Below are positions 1-5,610 of a stretch of DNA of 6,177 nucleotides, one piece after another. The translations under genes were made by a program, and so were the position numbers. The notes beneath the pieces were generated by a model. The model ran no database searches and was not told the DNA's origin. It worked only from the letters and a program-made list of their open reading frames with translations. The DNA comes from JBFGCT01 sp041581055 (lineage in GTDB: Bacteria; Actinomycetota; Acidimicrobiia; Acidimicrobiales; Ilumatobacteraceae): contig JBFGCT010000209.1 of assembly GCA_041581055.1 (NCBI GenBank), positions 1-6,177 on the forward strand, read 5' to 3'. The number at the start of each line of letters is the position of its first letter. Within the stretch, counting starts at the first letter, position 1.

Positions 1-10
1 CGCCCGGAAC

Positions 11-613
11 CTAGGGACGAAGATCGCGCCCGGACAGGATTGCTCGGCGTTCCCGCTCGCAGTCGCTGTGGACGAAGCATCCCTCGACGTGATCGTTGGT
101 CAACCCCTCGGACTGCATGAGCGCGTACGCGGTCGTCGGGCCGAAGAACCGCCACCCACGGGTCTTCAGTTCCTTGGCCAGCGCCGCCGACCGCCCGGTG
201 AAGTTTGGGATCGCCCCGTTGTCACGCTCTGGCGACTCGACCGCCCAGGCCCAGATCCAATCGACGAGGGAGCCCTCGGTCTCGACCAGTTCGCACGCCC
301 GCTGGGCGTTGTTGATCGTCGCCTCGATCTTGCCGCGGTGGCGGACGATCGACGCGTCGCCGAGCAGCCGTTCGACGTCGCGGTCATCGAAGCCGGCGAC
401 GGCCTCGAAGTCGAAGCCGGCGAACGCGGCACGGAACGCGTCGCGCTTGCGGAGGATCGTCAACCAGCTCAGGCCGGACTGAAAGCCCTCCAGGCAGATC
501 TTCTCGAACAGCCGGTGGGCGTCGGTGGTCGGCCGGCCCCACTCGTGGTCGTGGTACGCGAGGTAGTCGTCATCGCCGGTCGGCCAGCCGCAGCGCGTCA
601 CGTCGGTGTCCAC
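11..613 (-). CDS. tag: DNA-3-methyladenine glycosylase I (Tag)
   Basis: This cytoplasmic base-excision-repair enzyme removes 3-methyladenine from alkylated DNA, leaving an abasic site. With the GTG start at 613 the protein is 200 aa, close to the family norm of about 190. Family hallmarks are in order: the N-terminal RCGW (Cys8), YHDHEWG (His21), CLEGFQSGLSW (Glu42 and Trp50), IVRHRGKI in the middle, and NDHVEGC near the end (His175, Cys179). By comparison with E. coli Tag, Cys8, His21, His175 and Cys179 form the zinc site, and Glu42 and Trp50 line the base pocket. The reading frame stays open to an ATG at 721, with another ATG at 685 and a GTG at 631. I chose 613 because similarity begins a few residues before RCGW and the upstream residues are Arg/Ala-rich and unconserved. 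The stop is TAG. It is divergent from the P450 gene, with about 91 bp between starts. Family assignment is very secure; the exact start is not. Confidence 0.95.
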   Translation of the reverse strand: MDTDVTRCGWPTGDDDYLAYHDHEWGRPTTDAHRLFEKICLEGFQSGLSWLTILRKRDAFRAAFAGFDFEAVAGFDDRDVERLLGDASIVRHRGKIEATINNAQRACELVETEGSLVDWIWAWAVESPERDNGAIPNFTGRSAALAKELKTRGWRFFGPTTAYALMQSEGLTNDHVEGCFVHSDCERERRAILSGRDLRP

Positions 614-704
614 GAGCGCCAAGTCTCGCACCGCTGCGGAGTGCCCGCCCGCGCGTCGGTACGATCGGCGAAAAGCTTCGGCCATCGACCACCGTGGGGC
701 CTCG
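614..704. promoter_or_regulatory. Divergent intergenic region between tag and the P450 operon
   Basis: These 91 bp must hold the promoters for both divergent transcripts if the chosen starts are right. On the plus strand TACGAT (660-665) fits a -10 element and would put transcription start near 672, giving a 5' leader of about 33 nt before the ATG at 705. No convincing -35 lies at the right distance. GTGGGG at 694-699 is a weak Shine-Dalgarno candidate five bases before that ATG. On the minus strand I found no clear promoter for tag. No operator-like palindrome and no LexA box (CGAAC-N4-GTTCG) was seen. Confidence 0.3.
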
Positions 705-2018
705 ATGAACAGCGCCAACACCTATCACCAAGCGCCGGCCGCAGTCGCCGCCGCGCCGCCGGGGTGTCCGCTGCACGAGCGCTGGTCGCCGCTGGACGAG
801 GACTACCTGGCCAACCCGTACCCGATCGCCAACGCCTTGCGCGACGAGCACCCGGTGTTCTACGCCGACCGACTCGGTCACGTCGTCGTCACCAGGATGG
901 CCGACATCGAGCACGTGTTCATGAATCCGGACGTGTTCGCCTCGACCAACGTCCAGGATCCGATCTACCCCCTCGCCCCCGAGGCCGCCGAGATCCTGCG
1001 CGCCGACGACTTCGACCCGGTCGCCGTGATGTCGAACCGCCCCGAGCCGGACCACGCCCGGATCCGGGTGTACACGCGGCAGGGCTTCGGCAACCGCCGG
1101 CTGAGGTCGCTCGAGGCCTACATGCGCTCCCGGGCGTCGGACCTCCTCGACCAGATGATCGCCGGCGGGTCGCCCACCGAGTACGTGCGGGCCCTCGCCT
1201 TCCCGCTGCCGGCGGAGATCGTGTTCCGGCTCATCGGCTTCCCGCCCGAGGACGACGCGTTGATCAAGTCGTGGTGCGTCAACCGCAAGGCGTTCTCGTG
1301 GGGCAAGCCGACCGTCGCGGAGCAGGTCGCCATCGCCCGGGGGATGCTCGACTACTGGCGCTACTGCCGCGAGTTCGTCGCCGGTCGGCGCGACCGGCGC
1401 GCCGACGACTTCACGTCGGAGCTGATCGACGCCCACGAGGCCGACCCCGACCCCGACAACGGCACCGGCATCAGCTACCGGGAGGTCGAGTCGGTCGTGT
1501 ACGGCATCAGCTTCGCCGGCCACGACCCGGTCACCGCACTGCTGTGCAACACGCTGCTGTGCCTGCTCCCCCGACGCGACCAGTGGGACGCGCTCGTCGC
1601 CGACCCGACGCTCGCCGCGAACGCCGTCGAGGAGACGCTGCGCTACGAGTCGAGCCAGGTGTCGTGGCGGCGAGTTACGACCCGGCCGACGACGCTCGGC
1701 GGCGTCGAGCTCCCGGCGGGCACGCGCCTGCTGCTCAACTTCGCGTCCGCGAACCATCAGCCCGACGTGTTCGCCGACCCGGAGACGTTCGACATCCACC
1801 GGCCGGGCGCGAACCACCACATCAGCTTCGGCAAGGGCATCCACTTCTGCCTCGGCGCGGGGCTGGCGAAGACGGAGGCGCGGATCGCCCTCGAGCTGCT
1901 GGCCGCCCGGCTGCCGTCGCTTCGGCTGGTCGCCGGCCAGGAGCTGGACTACTTCCCGAACATCACGTTCCGCGGGCCGAGCACACTGCACGTCGAGTGG
2001 GACGCGCCGAGCCGATGA
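705..2018 (+). CDS. Cytochrome P450 monooxygenase
   Basis: This soluble bacterial-type P450 is 437 aa with no membrane anchor. It should use O2 and two externally supplied electrons to hydroxylate or dealkylate a small molecule. Landmarks: the N-terminal NPYP segment; the C-helix motif PDHARIR (Asp116, His117, Arg121); an I-helix AGHDPVT (residues 271-277); the K-helix ExxR as ETLR (Glu310, Arg313); a meander segment ending FDIHRPG; and the haem-thiolate loop FGKGIHFCLG with Cys382 as iron ligand. The I-helix is unusual: the Thr that normally follows the acidic residue is Pro275. The frame is open back to a GTG at 606, but the ATG at 705 gives a normal P450 N-terminus and avoids overlap with tag. 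Its TGA overlaps an ATG (ATGA, 2015-2018), and a LigAB-type dioxygenase pair follows, suggesting aromatic catabolism. No ferredoxin or reductase is encoded nearby. The family is certain; the substrate is unknown. Confidence 0.96.
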   Translation: MNSANTYHQAPAAVAAAPPGCPLHERWSPLDEDYLANPYPIANALRDEHPVFYADRLGHVVVTRMADIEHVFMNPDVFASTNVQDPIYPLAPEAAEILRADDFDPVAVMSNRPEPDHARIRVYTRQGFGNRRLRSLEAYMRSRASDLLDQMIAGGSPTEYVRALAFPLPAEIVFRLIGFPPEDDALIKSWCVNRKAFSWGKPTVAEQVAIARGMLDYWRYCREFVAGRRDRRADDFTSELIDAHEADPDPDNGTGISYREVESVVYGISFAGHDPVTALLCNTLLCLLPRRDQWDALVADPTLAANAVEETLRYESSQVSWRRVTTRPTTLGGVELPAGTRLLLNFASANHQPDVFADPETFDIHRPGANHHISFGKGIHFCLGAGLAKTEARIALELLAARLPSLRLVAGQELDYFPNITFRGPSTLHVEWDAPSR

Positions 2019-2020
2019 GC
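2006..2020. repeat. 15-bp direct repeat, copy 1, at the P450 stop codon
   Basis: The sequence GCCGAGCCGATGAGC occurs here and again, identical, at 2050-2064, a 44-bp offset. Each copy contains an ATGA where a stop overlaps a start. This copy encodes the end of the P450 (Pro-Ser-Arg-stop) and the ATG of the mini-ORF. The identity ends sharply on both sides, so it is either a small local duplication or chance in GC-rich sequence. Confidence 0.75.
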
Positions 2021-2062
2021 AAGACGGCGGCCGAGACGTTTCCCCGCGAGCCGAGCCGATGA
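2015..2062 (+). CDS. Possible 15-codon coupling mini-ORF
   Basis: An ATG overlapping the P450 stop (ATGA, 2015-2018) opens a frame of 15 codons, MSKTAAETFPREPSR. Its TGA in turn overlaps the ATG of the LigA-type gene (ATGA, 2059-2062). Ribosomes finishing the P450 could re-initiate here and then again on the dioxygenase gene. Its last residues, Pro-Ser-Arg-stop, repeat those of the P450 because of the 15-bp direct repeat. There is no strong Shine-Dalgarno sequence and no recognisable family. It may be a translational-coupling device, a non-functional product of local duplication, or simply the inter-gene spacer. The reading frame is seen; its translation is inferred. Confidence 0.25.
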   Translation: MSKTAAETFPREPSR

Positions 2063-2064
2063 GC
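2050..2064. repeat. 15-bp direct repeat, copy 2, at the LigA-type start codon
   Basis: This is the second perfect copy of the 15-mer found at 2006-2020. It spans the end of the mini-ORF and the initiator ATG (2059) of the LigA-type gene, so the P450 stop and the LigA-type start have nearly identical surroundings. Confidence 0.75.
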
Positions 2065-2415
2065 CTCTACGCCACCCAGAAGTTCCTCTACGAGCTGAAC
2101 CGCTCCCCCGAGTTGCAGGCGCGTTATCTCGCCGAGCGCCGCGCGGTCCTCGAGCCGTTCGAGCTGACCGACGAGGAGGTCGACGCGCTGGTCGCGCCCG
2201 ACATCGGGCTGCTCTACCACCTCGGCGTGAACGGGCAGATCCTGATGCACTTCGCCGCCTTCCACGGGATCGAGTGGGCCGACTACCTCCAGCGGATGCG
2301 CGACGGGGTCGCCGCCCACGGCCCGGTCCGGGAGGGCGTGTACGCCATGACCGGCGACCCCGACGGCGACCCCGACCCCGCCCCGCAACCCGACCCCGAC
2401 GCGGGCACCCGCTGA
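2059..2415 (+). CDS. LigA-type small (alpha) subunit of an extradiol ring-cleavage dioxygenase
   Basis: The protein is 118 aa and mostly helical, resembling the LigA domain, the small subunit of protocatechuate 4,5-dioxygenase. In LigAB enzymes LigA caps the active site of the catalytic LigB subunit. The visible match is the N-terminal KFLYELNRSPELQARYL helix, the acidic ELTDEEVDALVAPDIG helix, and the core LLYHLGVNGQILMHFAAF at about residues 52-69. Sphingobium LigA is about 139 aa, so this is a slightly short version. The last 20 or so residues are not LigA-like: an Asp/Pro-rich tail (DPDGDPDP, then PQPDPD) that looks disordered. The start is fixed by the ATGA overlap at 2059-2062 and the N-terminal match. 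The stop overlaps the next start by one base (TGATG, 2413-2417), so the two subunits are probably translationally coupled. The adjacent LigB partner supports the call. Substrate is unknown. Confidence 0.85.
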   Translation: MSLYATQKFLYELNRSPELQARYLAERRAVLEPFELTDEEVDALVAPDIGLLYHLGVNGQILMHFAAFHGIEWADYLQRMRDGVAAHGPVREGVYAMTGDPDGDPDPAPQPDPDAGTR

Positions 2416-3245
2416 TGCCGCTCGTCTTCGCCGGGGTGTGCTCGCACGCGCCGGGCATCACCGGCCGCGCCGAGCAGGCCGACCCCGTGGTGCGCGACGC
2501 GTTCTACACCGCCTTCGACGGCATGCGGGTCGACCTCGAGGCCTCCCGACCCGATGCGATCGTCGTCATCGCCGCCGAGCACTTCGCCAACTTCTTCATG
2601 GACAACATGCCGTCGTTCGCGATCGGGATGGCCGACTCCTACGAGGGCCCGATCGAGGATCCCGCCTGGCTCGGCATCGAGCGGACGCGCGTCCCCGGCG
2701 ACCGTGAGCTGTCACAACGGTTCATCACGCAGGTGATGACCGGCTCGGACGTCGCCTACGCCGAGGAGTGGAAGTTCGACCACGGGATCATGGTGCCGTT
2801 GCACTTCCTCACGCCGAACTACGACGTCCCGGTGATCCCCGCCAACATCAACTGCCAGGGGCCCCCACTCGCCCCGCTGAACAGGGCGTGGGCGTTCGGC
2901 GAGTCGATCGGGGCCGCCGCCGACGCCCTGCCCGAGCGGATCGCGATCGTCGGCACCGGCGGCATCTCGCACTGGCCGGCGACGCCCGACTCGGGGAGGA
3001 TCAACGAGCGGTGGGACCGCGACTTCCTCGATCGCTGGGCGCGCAACGACCGGGACGCGTTGCTCGACTACGACGACCTCGGCGTCTACGCCGACGCCGG
3101 CCAGGGCGGGTTCGAGATCCGCACCTTCCTCGCCGTGAGCGCGGCGGCGGGCGGCGCGCCCGGCACCGTCCACTTCTACGCCCCGATCCCGATCTTCGCC
3201 GTCGGCTGCACGATCGCGACGTACCAGCTGGCTTCGTCGGTGTGA
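2415..3245 (+). CDS. LigB-type class III extradiol dioxygenase, catalytic (beta) subunit
   Basis: The 276-aa product resembles the catalytic subunit of protocatechuate 4,5-dioxygenase and related class III extradiol dioxygenases. These non-haem Fe(II) enzymes use O2 to cleave a catechol-type ring beside its hydroxyls. Likely iron ligands by comparison with LigB are His11 (CSHAPG), His56 (AAEHFANFF) and Glu234 (GGFEIRTF). His186 in GTGGISHWP is the likely acid-base residue. FDHGIMVPLHF (His123, His130) is the conserved mid-protein segment. LigB of Sphingobium is about 302 aa, so length is normal. The ATG at 2415 is chosen because the beta strand leading to SHAPG follows directly, and it overlaps the LigA-type stop by one base. 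The frame is open further upstream, but that part lies over the partner gene and looks non-coding. Its stop is 6 bp from that of the convergent transporter gene. The family is confident; protocatechuate, gallate or another catechol as substrate cannot be told. Confidence 0.92.
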   Translation: MPLVFAGVCSHAPGITGRAEQADPVVRDAFYTAFDGMRVDLEASRPDAIVVIAAEHFANFFMDNMPSFAIGMADSYEGPIEDPAWLGIERTRVPGDRELSQRFITQVMTGSDVAYAEEWKFDHGIMVPLHFLTPNYDVPVIPANINCQGPPLAPLNRAWAFGESIGAAADALPERIAIVGTGGISHWPATPDSGRINERWDRDFLDRWARNDRDALLDYDDLGVYADAGQGGFEIRTFLAVSAAAGGAPGTVHFYAPIPIFAVGCTIATYQLASSV

Positions 3246-3251
3246 GCCGGG

Positions 3252-4190
3252 TCAGCGCGAGATCGCCGGGAGCGCGTCGATCCCGACGATGAACGCCACG
3301 CCCATCGCCACGCTCATCGCGGCGACGACGACCGCCAGCGTCGCATACAGCGCGAAGTTGCGTTCGGCGTGGAGCAGGCCGGCCCCGGCCAGGACGGCGA
3401 GGATCGAGTTGGCGGCGATCAGCCCGACGACCCAGGCGAGCAGCAACACGATGCCGCCCCAGGCGCCGACGACCGACGTCGACGCGACGAACACGGCGAT
3501 CTGGGTCGGGCTTTCCACCCCGACGCCGTGCAGCATCCCGATCCCGGTCGCCGTGCCGTTGCCGTAGCGCGCCGTCGCGGTCCCGGGCAGCAACAGGTCG
3601 TGGCGGTGGGGGTGGCGATGGGCGCGCCGCGCCGCCACCGGCGGCCGTGCGGCGCCGACGGGCACCTCCCGCTCGGCGTCGGCGCTCGCCGCCGCGTGGG
3701 AATGGTCGTGGGCGTACGACGCGTCGTGTGCCACGGCATCGGCGCCGCCGTCGCCGTCGCCCCCGTCGTGGTCGTGGGCGTGGTCGTGGACGACCGAGAC
3801 CGTGCGCGACGAGCGCCCGTCGCGCACCCGGCGCAGCCCGGCGAACGTTCCGTCGAGGATCAGGATCCACCGGCTGCGCAGCCGGAAGTCGCGACGGTCG
3901 CGGAGCAGGCCGACGAGCACCCAGGCGCCGAGCAGTACGAGCGTGACGCCGACGACCCGCCCCATCCAGTCGTCGAGCGCGTCCGGGATCTGCGTTCCGA
4001 GCAGGATCGCGCCGGCCCCGAGCACCAACACGACCGCGGCGTGTCCGAGGGCGTAGAGCAGCGACAGCACGAGGCCTCGTCGACGGTTCTCGGCGGTCCC
4101 GCTCAGGTCGGTGATCGCCGCGATGTGGTCCCAGTCGACGCCGTGCCTGATCCCGAGCGTCAACGCGGTGATCACGAGGCCGACGGTCAT
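3252..4190 (-). CDS. NicO/NiCoT-family nickel/cobalt transporter
   Basis: This is an inner-membrane permease for Ni2+ and/or Co2+, 312 aa, with about six hydrophobic segments: roughly residues 1-14, 41-66, 78-96, 230-262 (two closely packed), 262-274 and 278-304. The family signature HX4DH is present as RHGVDWDHIAAI (His16, Asp21, His22). The second signature appears as LHGVGVESPTQ (about 220-230) rather than the classical DTATE form, a variant I associate with NicO relatives. Between the two halves lies a hydrophilic loop (about 130-200) packed with His and Asp: HDHAHDHD, then AHDHSH, then HRHPHRH, probably a metal-binding reservoir. The protein begins directly in the signature helix, one helix shorter at the N-terminus than NixA-type NiCoTs. 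The frame runs far upstream but is Arg-rich and not membrane-like there. GTG at 4193 is an alternative start. No urease, hydrogenase or cobalamin gene is nearby, so Ni versus Co cannot be decided. Confidence 0.9.
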   Translation of the reverse strand: MTVGLVITALTLGIRHGVDWDHIAAITDLSGTAENRRRGLVLSLLYALGHAAVVLVLGAGAILLGTQIPDALDDWMGRVVGVTLVLLGAWVLVGLLRDRRDFRLRSRWILILDGTFAGLRRVRDGRSSRTVSVVHDHAHDHDGGDGDGGADAVAHDASYAHDHSHAAASADAEREVPVGAARPPVAARRAHRHPHRHDLLLPGTATARYGNGTATGIGMLHGVGVESPTQIAVFVASTSVVGAWGGIVLLLAWVVGLIAANSILAVLAGAGLLHAERNFALYATLAVVVAAMSVAMGVAFIVGIDALPAISR

Positions 4191-4199
4191 CACGGGCCC

Positions 4200-4229
4200 A
4201 TCATGGACGATGGTCGATCCGGACCGCAA
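4200..4229 (-). promoter_or_regulatory. Candidate promoter for the nickel/cobalt transporter
   Basis: Reading the minus strand, TTGCGG (4229-4224) and CATGAT (4205-4200) are separated by 18 bp, an acceptable sigma-70-type spacing. Transcription would begin near 4193, at or just before the GTG/ATG start pair, giving an almost leaderless mRNA. The -10 is a poor match, so this is only a candidate. I saw no clear long palindrome for a nickel- or cobalt-responsive repressor in 4191-4279. Confidence 0.25.
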
Positions 4230-4264
4230 CCGGCCGGGGGCGCGTCGGCGGACGGTCGGGGGAT

Positions 4265-4270
4265 GAGAGG
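4265..4270 (+). promoter_or_regulatory. Shine-Dalgarno site deciding the PhoX-like start
   Basis: GAGAGG lies 9 bases before the ATG at 4280, directly abuts the ATG at 4271 and is 18 bases before the ATG at 4289. Only 4280 has normal spacing, which favours it as the start. Confidence 0.55.
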
Positions 4271-4279
4271 ATGGCGACG

Positions 4280-5515
4280 ATGAGCCCCATGAGCCGCCGG
4301 AGTGTCGTCGCCGGCGCCGGCGCCGCTGCGATGTCGACGATGTTTGCCGGCTCGATGTGGCGCGCCGTGTTGTCTCGGGGGCCCGCGTTGACGACCGGCA
4401 GCCGATACGGGCCGCTCGGCGCCCCTGACGCGAACGGGGTTCGGCTCCCCGCCGGCTTCCGCAGCCGGGTCGTCGGGCGGACCGGCGACGTTGTGCCCGG
4501 TACGGCGTTCGCGTGGCACGCCGCCCCCGACGGCGGTGGCTGTTTCGGGCGCGACGGAGGCGGCTGGTTCTACGTCTCCAACTCCGAGGTCGGTTCGGGC
4601 CAGGGCGGCGCGTCGGCAATCGGGTTCGACGCTCAGGGCTCGATCGTCGCTGCCCACTCCGTGCTCTCGGGAACCTCGCGGAACTGCGCCGGCGGCGTCA
4701 CGCCGTGGGGCACGTGGCTCTCCTGCGAGGAGAGCGGCGACGGCGGCAACGTCTGGGAGTGCGACCCGCGGGCGCCGGGCGACGGGATTCGCCTCCCCCT
4801 GCTCGGATCGTTCAACCACGAGGCTGCGGCGGTCGATCCGGTGACCGGCGCGGTGTACCTGACCGAGGATCGGCGCGACGGCCGGCTCTACCGGTTCACG
4901 CCGGTCACCCCGGGCGATCTCGGGGCCGGCACGCTCCAGGCGGCGGTGGTCTCCGGCGACCCGGCGGTCGGCCCGGCCGCGGTCACCTGGCGAACGGCGA
5001 GCCCGACCGCTCCCGACCGGTCGCCGGAGACGGCGGCGTTCGACGGCGGCGAGGGCGCGTGGGTCGACGACGGCCTGCTGCTGTTCACGACGAAGGGCGA
5101 CCGCAAGGTCTGGGAACTCGACCTCCGGACGGCGCGGTTGACGGTGCTCCACGACTGTCTCGCCGAGCCGGGAACCCCGCTGGACGCCGTCGACAACATC
5201 GTCGTCCACCGCCGGACCGGGGACATCTTCGTCGCCGAGGACGGCGGCAACATGGAGCTCTGCTCGATCGAGCGGCTGGCCGACCACGGCCGTCGGATCG
5301 GGACGTTCCTGCGGATCGAGGGGCAGGCCGGCTCGGAGATCACCGGGCCGGCGTTCACGCCCGACGGTGACCGGCTGTACGTGTCGTCACAGCGCGGCCC
5401 GGACGGTCGCGGCCTGACCTACGAGATCACCGGTCGGTTCGGCGCGTCGCCGATCGACCGGGGAGCGGCGGGCGCGATCCGACCGGCCACGCGGCTGGGC
5501 GCCACCGCAACCTGA
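4280..5515 (+). CDS. Tat-exported PhoX-like (DUF839) protein, probable phosphatase
   Basis: The 411-aa protein begins with a twin-arginine signal: MSPMSRRSVVAGAG followed by an Ala/Gly-rich hydrophobic stretch to about residue 30. It should be folded in the cytoplasm and exported by Tat. The body resembles the PhoX/DUF839 family, beta-propeller phosphomonoesterases with a calcium/iron cofactor. Matches include NCAGGVTPWGTWLSCEES (135-152, with Cys149, Glu150 and Glu151), FNHEAAAVDP (178-187), YLTED (193-197), the segment around Glu258 (GEGAWVDDG), FVAEDGGN (317-324), and YVSSQRG near the C-terminus. In PhoX the Cys and Glu of the TPWGT...CEE segment are cofactor ligands, so the site looks intact. 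At 411 aa it is much shorter than Pseudomonas PhoX (over 600 aa) and matches compact DUF839 proteins, some of unproven activity. An ATG at 4271 would add three residues. It is divergent from the transporter with 89 bp between starts. No Pho box was recognised. Confidence 0.85.
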   Translation: MSPMSRRSVVAGAGAAAMSTMFAGSMWRAVLSRGPALTTGSRYGPLGAPDANGVRLPAGFRSRVVGRTGDVVPGTAFAWHAAPDGGGCFGRDGGGWFYVSNSEVGSGQGGASAIGFDAQGSIVAAHSVLSGTSRNCAGGVTPWGTWLSCEESGDGGNVWECDPRAPGDGIRLPLLGSFNHEAAAVDPVTGAVYLTEDRRDGRLYRFTPVTPGDLGAGTLQAAVVSGDPAVGPAAVTWRTASPTAPDRSPETAAFDGGEGAWVDDGLLLFTTKGDRKVWELDLRTARLTVLHDCLAEPGTPLDAVDNIVVHRRTGDIFVAEDGGNMELCSIERLADHGRRIGTFLRIEGQAGSEITGPAFTPDGDRLYVSSQRGPDGRGLTYEITGRFGASPIDRGAAGAIRPATRLGATAT

Positions 5516-5559
5516 CCCGCGAGGCACGGCCCCGCAGCACCTTCAGTCGTTCCAATTAT

Positions 5560-5588
5560 TGTTCGACATTCAGGTTGTCTATCGAACA
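5560..5588. repeat. 7-bp inverted repeat upstream of the DUF222 gene
   Basis: TGTTCGA (5560-5566) is a perfect reverse complement of TCGAACA (5582-5588), with a 15-nt gap. The right arm contains the left half of the LexA box. The two arms face outwards, so together they are not themselves a LexA box. They could be an extra half-site for a dimeric repressor or a weak DNA hairpin. Confidence 0.5.
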
Positions 5589-5603
5589 CCTGTTTGCTAT
5601 CGT
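5575..5603 (+). promoter_or_regulatory. Sigma-70-type promoter of the DUF222 gene, probably leaderless
   Basis: TTGTCT (5575-5580, -35) and TATCGT (5598-5603, -10) are separated by exactly 17 bp in a stretch of about 40% GC, much lower than the flanking genes. A start site about 7 bases past the -10 falls at 5610-5611, on the ATG of the gene. AGG at 5607-5609 is too close to the ATG to serve as a normal Shine-Dalgarno site. This fits the leaderless mRNAs common in actinobacteria. The position of the start site is inferred. Confidence 0.65.
5583..5596. promoter_or_regulatory. LexA-binding site (SOS box)
   Basis: CGAACACCTGTTTG fits the Gram-positive/mycobacterial SOS-box form CGAAC-N4-GTTYG, with both half-sites intact; only one of the preferred inner bases deviates. 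It fills the spacer between the proposed -35 and -10, where bound LexA would block RNA polymerase. Several 13E12-family genes of Mycobacterium tuberculosis are reported as LexA-regulated, so site and gene type agree. DNA damage should therefore induce the downstream gene. Confidence 0.75.
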
Positions 5604-5610
5604 GTTAGGT

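Noticed and set aside
570..1991. 473-codon open frame antisense to the P450
   Set aside because: Typical mirror frame of a gene with G/C third positions; its Val/Arg/Asp-rich translation has no family features, whereas the plus-strand P450 has all its motifs.
68..2062. 664-codon open frame on the plus strand spanning tag and most of the P450
   Set aside because: Its translation is an Arg/Pro/Ala-rich sequence without any recognisable motif. It is the GC-bias shadow of tag (antisense) and the P450 (another frame). Only its last 15 codons were kept, as a possible mini-ORF.
3240..3260. Bidirectional terminator between the LigB-type and transporter genes
   Set aside because: Only 6 bp separate the two convergent stops, and no stem-loop with a T-run was found there; termination must lie within the opposing genes or be factor-dependent.
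4211..4226. Short inverted repeat GGTC-N6-GACC upstream of the transporter as a metal-repressor operator
   Set aside because: Four-base arms are expected by chance in GC-rich DNA and match no nickel or cobalt operator I can recall with confidence.
4191..4619. N-terminal extension of the transporter to 455 aa
   Set aside because: The extension is Arg/Ser-rich with no hydrophobic segment, overlaps the divergent PhoX-like gene and precedes the family's conserved start; the ATG at 4190 is far more likely.
4190..5287. 365-codon open frame antisense to the PhoX-like gene
   Set aside because: Low-complexity Arg/Ala/Pro translation opposite a gene with a clear Tat signal and PhoX motifs; a shadow frame.
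5516..5550. Rho-independent terminator after the PhoX-like gene
   Set aside because: The stretch is GC-rich, but I could not pair a stable stem, and no T-run follows; the AT-rich part further on is better explained as a promoter.
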